Origin: Rhodothermales bacterium
GTDB taxonomy: Bacteria; Bacteroidota; Rhodothermia; Rhodothermales; JAHQVL01
Direction: 5' to 3'
DNA length: 64,000 bases
NCBI GenBank assembly: GCA_041391505.1
Contig: JAWKNW010000018.1
Coordinates: 62,001 to 126,000, forward strand
Positions 47,301 through 55,990 of this stretch are shown in pieces. The notes below the pieces were generated by a model that made no database searches, was not told the DNA's origin, and worked only from the letters and a program-made list of their open reading frames with translations. The translations under genes were made by a program, and so were the position numbers. How positions within the stretch are numbered: position 1 is the stretch's first letter; every line of letters starts with the position of its first letter.

Positions 47301-49111
47301 CCGTCGAGCGTCAGCCGGCGGGCGCCCGTGGGCAGGTCCTCGATCGTGACGGTGCTCTGATTCGCCAAGATGGGCCGCGGCTCGGCGTCGCCGTGGGTGA
47401 CGGTCGACGAGTCGATGGCCAGCTGGAGCCGGCCGCGGATGTCGTTCCAGGCGAGGCCCTCGCCGCGCCACCGCAGCCGGGCGTTGAGGTCGGTCTGCAG
47501 CGAGTCGTTGCGCAGCAGCTCGCCCAGGTCCAGCCGGCGGAGCGTCAGCTCGCCGGCGACGGTGGGCTGGGCCGAGGCGAAGTTGACGCGGCCCTCGGCC
47601 TCCAGCCGGCCCGAACCTTCGGGGCGCGCCAGCAGGAACGCGTTCCAGACGCCGGCGTCGGCGGCGAGGTACACGTCGAGCGTGTCGACACGGCGGTCTT
47701 CCACCGAGGATGAGCGCAGCGCGAGATGCAGTTCGCCGTCGAGCTTCTCGGGCGCGATGTCGTTGCCGTACGCGTAGAGGGCGCCGTTGATATCGCTCGT
47801 CGGGGCCTCCGGCAGCGCCCGGGCGAGATTCAGCGAGTCCACCTGCAGGTCGGTGCGATAGGAGAGGCGGCGCGCCGCGTTCATCGACAGGTCCGCCGAC
47901 CCGGCGACGTGGCCAGCCGCGCTGTGGGCGTCCAGCGTGAGGCTCACCGAAAACGGCCGGGCGCCGCTCGCGCCGGGGTGGAAGGTGCCGCGCGCATCCA
48001 GCCGATCGATTTCCACGACGCCCATCGTCTCGATGGGGTCGAAGCGGCCGGCGGGATAGATGGCCTTGAGGTCGCCGCCGGTGAGCCGGCCGGGGTCGAC
48101 GTTGACGGCGATGCTGAGCGAGTCGGGGTAGCCGTAGAGGAAGCCGGTGCCCGAGAGGGCCGTGGCGCCGCGGCGCACGTTGAAGGCCGGCACGGACAGG
48201 TCGCGGAGGGTGCCCCGCAGCCGCGCCGAGGCCTGCAGCGTGTCCGCTACGGGGAGCCGCGGGAAGAAATGCTGCAGGTCGGCGTGCGCGATCCGGCTGT
48301 CGAACAGCTCCAGGTCGAGCGCGGCGTCGCCGGGCATGTCCGGGAACTGCGAGATATGATCGAGGCTGCCCGTCATCACGAGGGTCGTGCCCCCGAAGAG
48401 GACCCCGACCTGGTTGAGCTCCACCTTGTCGTCCATGATGACGAACTGCCCCTGCACGTTTTCGATTCGCTTGGCGATCGGCGGGAGGTCGCTCGAAAAG
48501 TAGTCGATATCGAGCAGCTTGATATCCGAGACCCACTCGACGTTCATGCGGGTCTGGATGCGGGAGATGTCGTAGCGGGTATAGTCGAACAGCCGGCCCT
48601 CCCGCACGGGCAGGGGATCGGCGCCCAGGTTGTGGGTGTGGACCGCCCCGTCCATGATCCGGATGTCGGCCGACGTAAACTCCCACGGATCGTTCCGGAC
48701 GCTGGGGTCGCGCCGCTTGAACAGGTCTCCGATATTCCAGGTGCTGTCTTCCCGGAGCAGCAGGTTCAGCTCGGGCTGGATCAGCGTGATGCTGTTGAGC
48801 GAGACAGTGCGGCGGAGGAGGTCCTGCCAGCGAAGCCGCACCACGGCGGCGTCGATCGAGGCGACGAGGGCGCCGTCCCGGTCCAGCAGGTGGACGTTGT
48901 GCGCGTAGAGTGTATTGAGCAGGTTACCCTGCAGCTGGCCAATGCGGAGTTGCCCGTGGAACGTGAGGTTGAACTGCCGCTCGAACTGGAGACGCAGGCC
49001 GTCGCGCCCGACCTGGGTGCGTGTGAGGGCCAGAAAGAGGACGGCGCCGGCAATCACCGCGTAGAGCGCGCCTTTCAGCACGCTTCGGGGGATATGTAGC
49101 AGTGCGCGCAT
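44372..49111 (-). CDS. TamB-like translocation and assembly module protein
   Basis: About 1579 residues. The start is ATG 49111, which gives a single N-terminal membrane anchor (GALYAVIAGAVLFLALT); the longer frame from 49222 would precede it with a Pro/Arg-rich segment. The body is long, AsmA/TamB-like beta-rich sequence and the C-terminal part (YLLDERLVIRGQGVYQNE, VEVFLRRE) is the DUF490/TamB domain. TamB spans the periplasm and helps deliver outer-membrane proteins or lipids. The C-terminus is unusual in carrying a short basic tail (FGKKRPDPTDDEVAQR). It is followed on the same strand, after the stop, by the convergent four-helix-bundle gene. Confidence 0.85.
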   Translation of the reverse strand: MRALLHIPRSVLKGALYAVIAGAVLFLALTRTQVGRDGLRLQFERQFNLTFHGQLRIGQLQGNLLNTLYAHNVHLLDRDGALVASIDAAVVRLRWQDLLRRTVSLNSITLIQPELNLLLREDSTWNIGDLFKRRDPSVRNDPWEFTSADIRIMDGAVHTHNLGADPLPVREGRLFDYTRYDISRIQTRMNVEWVSDIKLLDIDYFSSDLPPIAKRIENVQGQFVIMDDKVELNQVGVLFGGTTLVMTGSLDHISQFPDMPGDAALDLELFDSRIAHADLQHFFPRLPVADTLQASARLRGTLRDLSVPAFNVRRGATALSGTGFLYGYPDSLSIAVNVDPGRLTGGDLKAIYPAGRFDPIETMGVVEIDRLDARGTFHPGASGARPFSVSLTLDAHSAAGHVAGSADLSMNAARRLSYRTDLQVDSLNLARALPEAPTSDINGALYAYGNDIAPEKLDGELHLALRSSSVEDRRVDTLDVYLAADAGVWNAFLLARPEGSGRLEAEGRVNFASAQPTVAGELTLRRLDLGELLRNDSLQTDLNARLRWRGEGLAWNDIRGRLQLAIDSSTVTHGDAEPRPILANQSTVTIEDLPTGARRLTLDGDALTLTAEGNMVALPLAALGRLWGESLARAVERERNKPRMIVLDPDEAEETLTERAFATTIDELYIEQLQRRAYQRIAEAGTDSILHVDVRLDLHRSDLLIGAFPPTFNELDTDLHGDLQLDIGPSQLGIAGTFFGDSLETGLTKSKSPHIEFQLTGSLDTPLMDNLQMQASLAADSLLFAGHYFRHPSMAFTLGRRNGRFTFLTQSGPRSGSQRLSARLDLLPDRNRLILQDLALSIGSSAWKTIASGPIDFYSDAIVLPDFVLESPGADDAETQRIRIDGVFSDRSVDTTFIHIEEIGIRPFSEFANMNLPMGGLVSGRLAFTSHDRQPELTGSVDIDHFSLDNRVLGNLNVASRYLPGLPDVGLTVDLAPVPDADQSALLPDAAVRSIYEENALQIAGTFRLPVYNRQRTGFLDPGALNLDVNLERADVFFFEFIFPELLRNVNGFVAGSGKISGDFSYPLFDADLQLADGALDMPRFDLSLRDVKSPVRVDRRGIHLANATLRDQMGGTAQIEGSFLFNEYRYFSFDLRGALDELLIMNRSTADDLPFYGQIWASGSLTLTGPAYNALLRSTDAVTRANSELYIPVTEEEEFSDVGFLIYADSTGEVPDFRRLAYRSNLLSKRPEGERRFIDGLSMDLNIFAPAGSTIHLVFDPLLGDVVNAVGSGRIQLQRREGEIATFGTLNIASGDYLFTAGEVFARRFLIDSGGTLTWDGDPIDAAIHIPASYKTRASPAGLPGEALSGTTFIPLVVKLDITGRVSTPEVALSLETDQSDRNYTGNYAGIEAILNQPERSTDFATSVLLTNSFLLTTENLTGAGSLTNSGEQLAFSSVSQLVASQLNRFLNEALPNVDFNLGLQGESIQDPGVTAGVALYLLDERLVIRGQGVYQNEQTQNQSGLEGEFTVEVRLNPSVSVEVFLRREGDVLAENALTSTRGAGLSYQTQFASWRRLWSRIFGKKRPDPTDDEVAQR

Positions 49112-49246
49112 GGAGATCCGTCTGGCGATACCTGATGCGTGATCCGAAAGGCGGGCTCGCGATCGGAGCGGAGAAACAGCACGTGGCGCGTGATCGGAGG
49201 GGGCCGGCACATCACGGGGCACGCAGCGCGCGATGATCGTTATCGA

Positions 49247-50335
49247 TCAATCCGCGCTCGCATAATCCCACGCTGCGTCAATTGTTTCCTCCGACACGTT
49301 TTCGGCCACCGTCGCGTGCCCCGGTCGATCGAGGACGACGAACCGGAGCCGGGTGCCGGCTTTCTTCTTGTCGGATTGCATCGCGTCACGTAGTGCTGAC
49401 CGGGAAAGCCCGTGCAGGGTTCCTTCGACGGGGATTCGGCGGACGAGCCGCTCGGCGCGGTCGAAGTCGACGCCGGGGTACAGCAGGCGGGAAAGCTGCA
49501 GCGCCGCGATCATCCCCACCGCCACGGCCTCGCCGTGGGTGAAGGCGCCGTAGCCGGCCACGCGCTCGATGGCGTGGCCGAAGGTGTGACCGAAGTTCAG
49601 GATGGCCCGCCGGCCCGACTCGCGCTCGTCCTCCTGGACGACCTCGATCTTGATGGCAGCCGCCCGGTGGATGATGCCGGGCACGATCGCCATGTCCCGC
49701 CCGAGGATACCCTCCCACTGGCTCTCCATGCGGTCGAACAGGTCGGGATCCGCGATGAGCGCGTGTTTGACCACTTCCGCCAGCCCGCTGAACCACTCCC
49801 GCTCGGGCAGCGTGCCGAGCGTCTCCATGTCGGCATAGACGAGATGGGGCTGATGGAACGCGCCGATGAGGTTTTTTCCGACGCCGTGGTTGATCCCGGT
49901 TTTCCCCCCGATGGCGCTGTCGACCTGCGCGATCAGCGACGTGGGCACCTGCACCAGCGGCACGCCGCGCAGCAACGTCGCGGCGGCATACCCCGCGAGG
50001 TCGCCCACGACGCCGCCGCCGAGGGCCACGATAGGGGTCTTCCGGTCGATGCCGGCGGCGAGGGCGGCGTCGTAGATCGTCTGCAGATGTTCGGGGGCCT
50101 TGGTGGTCTCGCCGGCGGGGAGCGTGATCAGGTGCGGCTCCCAGCCACCCGCCCGAAGCCCCGCGACCAGCGGCGCGCCGTACGGCGCCGCGAGGTGCAC
50201 GTCGGTGACGACAAAGCAGAGCCCCGGCCGGAGGCCGGCGTCGCGCATTCGGTCCGCCAGGCTGAACAGCGAGCCGATGACATAATCGTACCGGCGTCCA
50301 TCCGGCAAACGAACGGGGATTGGGGCAAGAGGCAT
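49247..50335 (-). CDS. aroB: 3-dehydroquinate synthase
   Basis: AroB makes 3-dehydroquinate from DAHP, the second shikimate-pathway step, with NAD+ and a divalent metal. Motifs: PIVALGGGVVGDLAGYAA, VQVPTSLIAQVDSAIGGKTGIN, the metal-site NFGHTFGHAIE and the HGEAVAVGM segment. At 362 residues it is full length. It lies 54 bases downstream of the phosphatase gene and 136 bases upstream of the TamB-like gene on the same strand, so the three may share a transcript. Confidence 0.96.
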   Translation of the reverse strand: MPLAPIPVRLPDGRRYDYVIGSLFSLADRMRDAGLRPGLCFVVTDVHLAAPYGAPLVAGLRAGGWEPHLITLPAGETTKAPEHLQTIYDAALAAGIDRKTPIVALGGGVVGDLAGYAAATLLRGVPLVQVPTSLIAQVDSAIGGKTGINHGVGKNLIGAFHQPHLVYADMETLGTLPEREWFSGLAEVVKHALIADPDLFDRMESQWEGILGRDMAIVPGIIHRAAAIKIEVVQEDERESGRRAILNFGHTFGHAIERVAGYGAFTHGEAVAVGMIAALQLSRLLYPGVDFDRAERLVRRIPVEGTLHGLSRSALRDAMQSDKKKAGTRLRFVVLDRPGHATVAENVSEETIDAAWDYASAD

Positions 50336-50389
50336 GGGTCGGGTACGGTCAGGAGGATAAAAAAGGCGGGGTCGGTGCGGGCGGGGCGT

Positions 50390-52819
50390 CTAGTTGACCT
50401 TGATCACCATACAGGTGAGGTCGTCGTACGGTTCGGCGCGGCCGACAAAGGCGTTGTAGCCGGCGCGGATCGCGTCGAGCAGTTCTTCGGCGCTCGTATA
50501 GCGCGTGGCTTTCAGCAGGCTGGTGAGCCGGTCGTTTCCGAACAACTCCTCGCGGCTGTTGCGCCCGTCGGTCAGCCCGTCGGTGTACAGGATGAGGGTA
50601 TCGCCGGCCTGCAGCGTAAAGCGCTCTTCCTTGAGGACGCGGTCGAACACCTCGCCCTGCTCGAGCCCGATGCCGATGCCGGGTGGCTGGAGGTAAAACA
50701 CGATCTGGCCGGCGGGGCGGTAGACGATCATCGGGTTATGGCCGGCGCGCGCGAACGTCAGCAGGCTCTCCCGGATGCTGATGACGCCGTAGGTGAGCGT
50801 GACGAACGTGTTCGCTTCGGCGGATTTATAAAACGTCCGGTTGATGCGGCTCAGCGTCGCCGCCGGCGGGGTTTCGAGGTTGGCCTGCGACTGCAGCGAT
50901 CCCTTGAGCATCGTCATGTAGAGCGCCGCCGGCATGCCTTTGCCCGATACGTCGCCGACGGCGAAGCCGAGGTGGTCCGGGCCCAGCTCGAAAAAGTCGA
51001 AGTAGTCGCCGCCCACCTGGCGCGCCGGCTCGGAGAACGCCGCGATGTCGAGGCCCGAGATCTGTGGCAGTTTCTGCGGCAGCATCTGGAGCTGCGCCTT
51101 CCGGGCGATGTCCAGCTCGAGCTTGAGCCGCTGCCGTTCGCTGATGTGGCGGACGTACACCGGTTCGATCTGATCCGCGCGCAGCGTCCTCCCGTTCAGC
51201 CGCACCCAGAGGCCGAACACGAGCGCCAGCACCAGTACCGAGATGCCGGAGATGCCGCTGCTCAGCAGGGGGCCGGCCGGCTGGGCGACAAGCATCGCGA
51301 GGTACGGCACAATCTGGGAGATAAAGATGCCGACCCACACCGCGAACAGGTCGTATTTGAAAAAGAACCCGAGGGCTAGGCTGCTGACGACGATGCCGGC
51401 GACGGCCGTGCCCCAATGCGGATGGGTGACGGTCAGATCGAAAAACAGGGCGCCCGACACGGCGGCCGTGATGCCGGCGGCCAGCCCGTAGTGGCGCGTG
51501 AGCTTCGTGAGCAGGGGCATCGCGAAGAGGAAGATATACCCCGTCGCCAGCATCGCGCCGATCGCGGCGTAGGCGAACGGCGCCAGCGGCGGCCACGGCG
51601 CGAGCGACAGGCTCGCCGCCGAGAGGATCTGCCGCTCCGTCGCGCTCACCGTCGGCCACAGGGCCGGCAGGCGGGTGAGGCCGTACAACACCGCGTACCA
51701 CAAACCGAGTTGCCCCAGCCCCAGTCCGTATCCCCGCAGGATGCTCCGGCCGATGTCGGTGAACGTGAAATAACGCGCGAAGAGGCCGTCGAAGGTGCGG
51801 AGCTTCGCCGGCCAGAGATCGCGCATGTGCGACTCGCCGGCGATCCAGATGAAGAAGAACCCCAGGCAGGTGAAAAAGACCTGCAACCCGAGGTTGATGT
51901 ACAGCACGGTCATGCTCTGGCCCGGCAGCCCCTCGACCGTCTCCTCGAACACCGAAAAGACGTCGATGAAATACACCGCGAACAGGGTCAGCAGCACCGC
52001 CGTGACGAGCAGGCCGTTGCGGACGCTCACCTCGCTCGCCTTGAAGCGGATGGCGAAAATGAACAGCGCCACGATCCAGAGGGCGATCGACAGGATGAGG
52101 GTGAGGATGCCGGCGAGCCGGCTCGTCGTCTGATGCGACGCGTACGTGCTCGCAAAATCGGCCGGGAAGTCGATCGACCGCCTCCAGCTGGCCAGCGCGT
52201 CGCCCGAGACCGTCGCGGTCAGACGCAGATGGGCGTCGCCGAGGACGGCCTCCGTCGTCTCCCAGGTGAAGGAATGTTCGCTCCGCGCGAGCATGTTCAT
52301 CGACTGGGCGTCGACCTCGCGGTAGGCGCTCCAGTCTACCGCCATCCGGCCATCGAGGGCATCGCGCGCGATCTGGCGCGCCTCGGCCTGCTCGAGGTGC
52401 GCCCCCGACTCCCGCTCGGGGATCTGGCGGGTACAATAAAATACGTCGCCCCCGGGGCCGACATGCACCCGGTAGAAATCGCCCGCTTCCGGATTGGCGA
52501 ACCGGGCCACCCAGAACGCACCCGGCGCATGCGCTTCCAGCCGGGCCCGCGCGTCGGCCGGGGCGCCGATCGATCGGTAAAAGGCGTCGTTTCGGTTCTC
52601 CGTCGAGAACCGGATCGACCGCTCCGTGTAGGGTGTCATATCGACGCCGGCCGCCTCGAGCTGCGCCTCGGCGATCTCAAACGCCTGGTCGCGGCTGACC
52701 GTCAAGCCCAGTTGGGCCGAGGGCTGTACCCGGGGGAAAAACACCAGGAACAGCACCAGGCCGAGTACGCCGGCGGCTGCCACCAGGATGTTCTCTACGG
52801 AGCGTGCGATGGGCTTCAT
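50390..52819 (-). CDS. Membrane-bound SpoIIE/PP2C-type serine phosphatase
   Basis: The start is ATG 52819; an open frame continues upstream through the heptamer array, but that part has no domain. The 809-residue protein has an N-terminal membrane segment, a periplasmic region with two PepSY-like parts (SRDQAFEIAEAQLEAAG, EARQIARDALDG), about ten hydrophobic segments, and a C-terminal RsbU/SpoIIE phosphatase: LDIARKAQLQMLP, GGDYFDFFEL, FAVGDVSGKGMPAALYM, LILYTDGLTDGRN, YDDLTCMVI. Such proteins usually act on anti-sigma-antagonist switches; no anti-sigma gene is nearby. It is divergent from the NRDE gene across the heptamer array. Confidence 0.85.
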   Translation of the reverse strand: MKPIARSVENILVAAAGVLGLVLFLVFFPRVQPSAQLGLTVSRDQAFEIAEAQLEAAGVDMTPYTERSIRFSTENRNDAFYRSIGAPADARARLEAHAPGAFWVARFANPEAGDFYRVHVGPGGDVFYCTRQIPERESGAHLEQAEARQIARDALDGRMAVDWSAYREVDAQSMNMLARSEHSFTWETTEAVLGDAHLRLTATVSGDALASWRRSIDFPADFASTYASHQTTSRLAGILTLILSIALWIVALFIFAIRFKASEVSVRNGLLVTAVLLTLFAVYFIDVFSVFEETVEGLPGQSMTVLYINLGLQVFFTCLGFFFIWIAGESHMRDLWPAKLRTFDGLFARYFTFTDIGRSILRGYGLGLGQLGLWYAVLYGLTRLPALWPTVSATERQILSAASLSLAPWPPLAPFAYAAIGAMLATGYIFLFAMPLLTKLTRHYGLAAGITAAVSGALFFDLTVTHPHWGTAVAGIVVSSLALGFFFKYDLFAVWVGIFISQIVPYLAMLVAQPAGPLLSSGISGISVLVLALVFGLWVRLNGRTLRADQIEPVYVRHISERQRLKLELDIARKAQLQMLPQKLPQISGLDIAAFSEPARQVGGDYFDFFELGPDHLGFAVGDVSGKGMPAALYMTMLKGSLQSQANLETPPAATLSRINRTFYKSAEANTFVTLTYGVISIRESLLTFARAGHNPMIVYRPAGQIVFYLQPPGIGIGLEQGEVFDRVLKEERFTLQAGDTLILYTDGLTDGRNSREELFGNDRLTSLLKATRYTSAEELLDAIRAGYNAFVGRAEPYDDLTCMVIKVN

Positions 52820-52890
52820 GAACGGGCAGGATTCCTTTGTGTGCGACGTGTACCTGCGAAGCCCCCCGAGGTTCGAGCCCACCCTGTATG

Positions 52891-52981
52891 ATCCCGCATC
52901 CTGCATCCCGCATCCTGCATCCCGCATCCTGCATCCTGCATCCCGCATCCTGCATCCCGCATCCCCCATCCCGCATCCCCC
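52891..52981. repeat. 13 x heptamer array (ATCCCGC/ATCCTGC) abutting a start codon
   Basis: Exactly thirteen 7-base units, ATCCCGC, ATCCTGC or ATCCCCC, run from 52891 to 52981. The ATG of the NRDE gene follows immediately at 52982, leaving no room for a normal ribosome-binding site. The same heptamer, in reverse, builds the arrays near 4160 and 34330. The array occupies the divergent promoter region with the phosphatase gene. Confidence 0.85.
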
Positions 52982-53752
52982 ATGTGCCTCCTCGTCCTCG
53001 CCCACGACGTCCATCCCGCCTATCGCCTCGTCCTGGCCACGAATCGCGACGAGTTTTTCGACCGGCCGGCGCGGCCGCTGGCGCCGTGGGACGACCCGCC
53101 CGGCATCGTGGCGGGGCGCGACCTGTCCGCCGGCGGCACCTGGTTCGGGGTGGATCGCCGGGGGCGCTTCGGCGTCCTCACCAACGTGCGCGAACCCGGC
53201 GCCGAACGGCAGGATGCGCCGACCCGCGGCCGGCTGGTCGTCGACTATCTTGCCGGTACGGAATCCGCCGCCGACTACCTCGCGCGCCTCGCCGGGGCGT
53301 CGGAGCCCTTCAACGGCTTCAACCTCATCGCCGGCGACGCGTCGCAGCTCGGCTACCACACGAACCGGGAGGCGGGCGTCCGCATCCTCACGCCGGGGAT
53401 CTACGGGCTGAGCAATCGGGCGCTGGATACCCCGTGGCCGAAGGTCATCCGGGGCAAGGCCATGCTGGAAGATGCGCTCCGCTCCCGCACGCTCGACCCC
53501 GATCGCCTGCTGGACGGGCTCCATGACCCGGTCGAGGCGCCCGACGACCAGTTGCCCCGCACCGGCGTGCCGCTCGAATGGGAGCGGCGCCTCTCGGCGG
53601 TGTTTATCGAGGGCGACGCGTACGGCACCCGGTGCTCCACCGTGATGCTCGTGGATCGGGAGGAGCGGGTCGAAGTCGTCGAACGTACGTATTATCCGGA
53701 CGGCCGCCGGCCGACCACGGCCCGCGCCCGCTTTACGCTGGAGCACACCTGA
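52982..53752 (+). CDS. NRDE/TANGO2 family protein
   Basis: The 256-residue protein begins MCLLVLAHDVHPAYRLVLATNRDEFFDRP, with Cys2 as N-terminal residue and the NRDE motif that names the family, followed by GGTWFGVDRRGRFGVLTNVRE. This is the pattern of TANGO2-like Ntn-hydrolase-type proteins. Human TANGO2 has been linked to haem and lipid handling; a link to haem genes in this window would be inference only. The heptamer array touches the start codon. The next gene starts 11 bases after this stop and is probably co-transcribed. Confidence 0.85.
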   Translation: MCLLVLAHDVHPAYRLVLATNRDEFFDRPARPLAPWDDPPGIVAGRDLSAGGTWFGVDRRGRFGVLTNVREPGAERQDAPTRGRLVVDYLAGTESAADYLARLAGASEPFNGFNLIAGDASQLGYHTNREAGVRILTPGIYGLSNRALDTPWPKVIRGKAMLEDALRSRTLDPDRLLDGLHDPVEAPDDQLPRTGVPLEWERRLSAVFIEGDAYGTRCSTVMLVDREERVEVVERTYYPDGRRPTTARARFTLEHT

Positions 53753-53763
53753 CGTACCGTACC

Positions 53764-54990
53764 ATGCGCTACGAAAACCTGACGTTTGAGAATAGAGACG
53801 GGCAGCGCCTCAGCGCGCGGCTCGACATGCCGATCGAGGGCGCGCCGCGTGCCTATGCGCTGTTCGCGCACTGCTTTACGTGCGGCAAGAGCCTCACCGC
53901 GGTCGGCCACATCAGCCGCGCGCTGAACCGGCGGGGCATCGCCGTGCTCCGGTTCGATTTTACCGGGCTGGGCGAAAGCGAGGGCGACTTCGCCGACACG
54001 ACCTTTTCTTCCAACGTCGAGGACCTGGTCGACGCGGCGGCCTTCCTGGAACGGTACGACCGGGGGCCGGCCATCCTCGTCGGGCACTCCCTCGGCGGAG
54101 CCGCCGTGCTGAAGGCGGCCGCCCAGCTTCCTTCCGTCCGCGCGGTTGCGACCATCGGCGCGCCGCACGATCCGGCCCACGTGACCAATCTGCTGGGCGA
54201 CGCCGCCCGGCGCATCGAAACCGATGGCGAGGCGGATATTTCCCTCGGCGGCCGGTCGTTCACGATCCGGAAATCGTTTCTGGACGACATCGAGGCGCAG
54301 CGGGTGGACGATAACCTGAAGACCCTGGGCCGGGCGCTACTGATTTTCCACGCGCCGCTGGATGAGATCGTCGGCATCGAGAACGCCGCGCTGCTTTTTC
54401 AGGCGGCGCGCCATCCCAAAAGCTTCGTCTCGCTCGATCAGGCGGATCACCTGCTGAGCGATGAGGCGGACTCGCAGTATGTGGGCGAGGTGCTCGCGGC
54501 CTGGGCTGGCAAGTACCTCGCGCCCGCGCCGGCGCCCGCCGCCGGCCACGAAGGCGACGCGCACGACGCCCGCGTGACGGCGCGCGTGGGCCGGGAAGGC
54601 TACGTGACGGAAATCACGGCGCAGGGCCACGCCCTCGTCGCCGACGAGCCGGTGTCGCTGGGCGGGACCGATCTCGGCCCGAGTCCGTACGGCCTCCTCG
54701 CCGCCGCCCTCGGCGCCTGCACGTCGATGACGCTGCGGATGTACGCCGACCGCAAGAACTGGCCGCTCGAAGGCGTCGTCACTCGCCTTCGCCACGAGAA
54801 GATCCACGCGGAGGATTGTGCTTCCTGCGAGCAGAAGACGGGGAAGATCGACCGGATCGACCGGGAGATCGAACTCCTCGGCCCCCTCGACGACACCCAG
54901 AAAACGCGTCTCCTCGAGATCGCCGACCGCTGCCCGGTTCATCGCACCCTCCACACCGAAGTATCCGTGATCACGACCCTCGCATCGTGA
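53764..54990 (+). CDS. Bifunctional alpha/beta-hydrolase and OsmC fusion
   Basis: The start ATG 53764 opens with MRYENLTFENRDGQRLSARLD; the open frame from 53578 overlaps the upstream gene in another frame. The N-terminal half is an alpha/beta-hydrolase with the Ser nucleophile in GHSLGGAAVL and a late DQADHLL His region. The C-terminal half is an OsmC domain with two Cys placed as in peroxide reductases (ALGACTSMTL and ADRCPVHRTL). OsmC proteins reduce organic hydroperoxides. The fusion of the two is a recurring annotated arrangement. It probably acts in the cytoplasm in oxidant defence. The oxidoreductase gene follows after 19 bases. Confidence 0.9.
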   Translation: MRYENLTFENRDGQRLSARLDMPIEGAPRAYALFAHCFTCGKSLTAVGHISRALNRRGIAVLRFDFTGLGESEGDFADTTFSSNVEDLVDAAAFLERYDRGPAILVGHSLGGAAVLKAAAQLPSVRAVATIGAPHDPAHVTNLLGDAARRIETDGEADISLGGRSFTIRKSFLDDIEAQRVDDNLKTLGRALLIFHAPLDEIVGIENAALLFQAARHPKSFVSLDQADHLLSDEADSQYVGEVLAAWAGKYLAPAPAPAAGHEGDAHDARVTARVGREGYVTEITAQGHALVADEPVSLGGTDLGPSPYGLLAAALGACTSMTLRMYADRKNWPLEGVVTRLRHEKIHAEDCASCEQKTGKIDRIDREIELLGPLDDTQKTRLLEIADRCPVHRTLHTEVSVITTLAS

Positions 54991-55009
54991 TCGCGCATCC
55001 CACACCCTC

Positions 55010-55990
55010 ATGCACGTCATCCATGTAGAAGGCGCCGGCGCCCACAGCCGGCTTGTGTTTCAGGAACGTCCGATGCCGACCTGCGGGCCGGACGACCTCC
55101 TCGTGCGCGTCCATGCGACGGCCCTCAACCGGGCCGATCTGCTGCAGCGCAAGGGCATGTATCCGCCGCCGGAAGGCGCGAGCCCGGTGCTGGGTCTGGA
55201 AATGGCCGGCGAAGTCGAGGTCGTGGGCGCACAGGTCCGCGGATGGCGCGGCGGGGACCGGGTGTGCGCGCTGCTCCCGGGGGGCGGGTATGCGCAGTAC
55301 GTGGTTATTCCGGCCCGCATGGCGATCCCCGTACCGGATCGCCTCTCGTACGAAGAGGCGGCCGCGATACCGGAGGTGTTCATGACCGCCTACCAGGCGC
55401 TGGTATGGCTGGGCCGGCTCCAGGCCGGCGAAACCGTGCTGATCCACGCCGGCGCGAGCGGTGTCGGGACGGCGGCCATCCAGATGGCCCGCCTGCTGGG
55501 CGCCCGGGTTTATGTGACCGCGTCGCGCCAGAAGCATCCGACGTGTCTCGCCCTGGGCGCCGCGGCGGCGATCGATTACCGGGACGAGGCGTTCGACGAG
55601 GCCGTGATGGGGCTGACGAACCGCAAAGGGGTAGATGTCGTCCTGGATTTTATCGGGGCCGACTACTTCGAACGCAATGTCGAATCGCTGGGGATGGATG
55701 GCCGGCTCGTCATCCTGGCGCTGATGGGCGGAAGCCGCGTGGAGTCGATCAGCCTCCGCCACCTCTTTCGCAAACGGCTCCAGATCCTCTGCTCGACGCT
55801 CCGCAACCGCAGCGCCGACTACAAGGCCGAACTCACCCGGGCCTTCTGCGCCGATATGCTTCCCCGCATTCAGGAGGGCCACCTCGTGCCCGTCATCGAT
55901 ACCGTCTACGACTGGTCCGATGTCGAGGCGGCGCACAGCCGCATGGAGGCCAACCTGAATACGGGGAAGCTCGTGCTGCGCGTTACCTGA
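55010..55990 (+). CDS. NAD(P)H-quinone oxidoreductase (PIG3-like MDR family)
   Basis: This 326-residue protein is a zinc-free medium-chain dehydrogenase. It has the GroES-like N-terminal fold (HATALNRADLLQRKGMYPPP, the hallmark of quinone oxidoreductases), and the nucleotide site in VLIHAGASGVGTAAIQMARLLGA. The lack of catalytic zinc ligands and the ending (GKLVLRV) fit the PIG3/TIGR02824-type group. It likely reduces quinones with NADPH. Its 3' end overlaps the convergent subtilase by 8 bases, and it follows the hydrolase-OsmC gene in what is probably an oxidative-stress operon. Confidence 0.88.
   Translation: MHVIHVEGAGAHSRLVFQERPMPTCGPDDLLVRVHATALNRADLLQRKGMYPPPEGASPVLGLEMAGEVEVVGAQVRGWRGGDRVCALLPGGGYAQYVVIPARMAIPVPDRLSYEEAAAIPEVFMTAYQALVWLGRLQAGETVLIHAGASGVGTAAIQMARLLGARVYVTASRQKHPTCLALGAAAAIDYRDEAFDEAVMGLTNRKGVDVVLDFIGADYFERNVESLGMDGRLVILALMGGSRVESISLRHLFRKRLQILCSTLRNRSADYKAELTRAFCADMLPRIQEGHLVPVIDTVYDWSDVEAAHSRMEANLNTGKLVLRVT

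Noticed and set aside
44322..48686. 1454-residue minus-strand open frame
   Set aside because: Frame-shifted shadow of the TamB-like gene; Arg/Pro-rich with no family features.
52891..52981. CRISPR or coding repeat
   Set aside because: Seven-base units without spacers; the open frames through them have no domains.
50390..53746. 1118-residue version of the phosphatase
   Set aside because: The extra 309 N-terminal residues run antisense to the NRDE gene and through the heptamer array; the ATG at 52819 begins the membrane domain.
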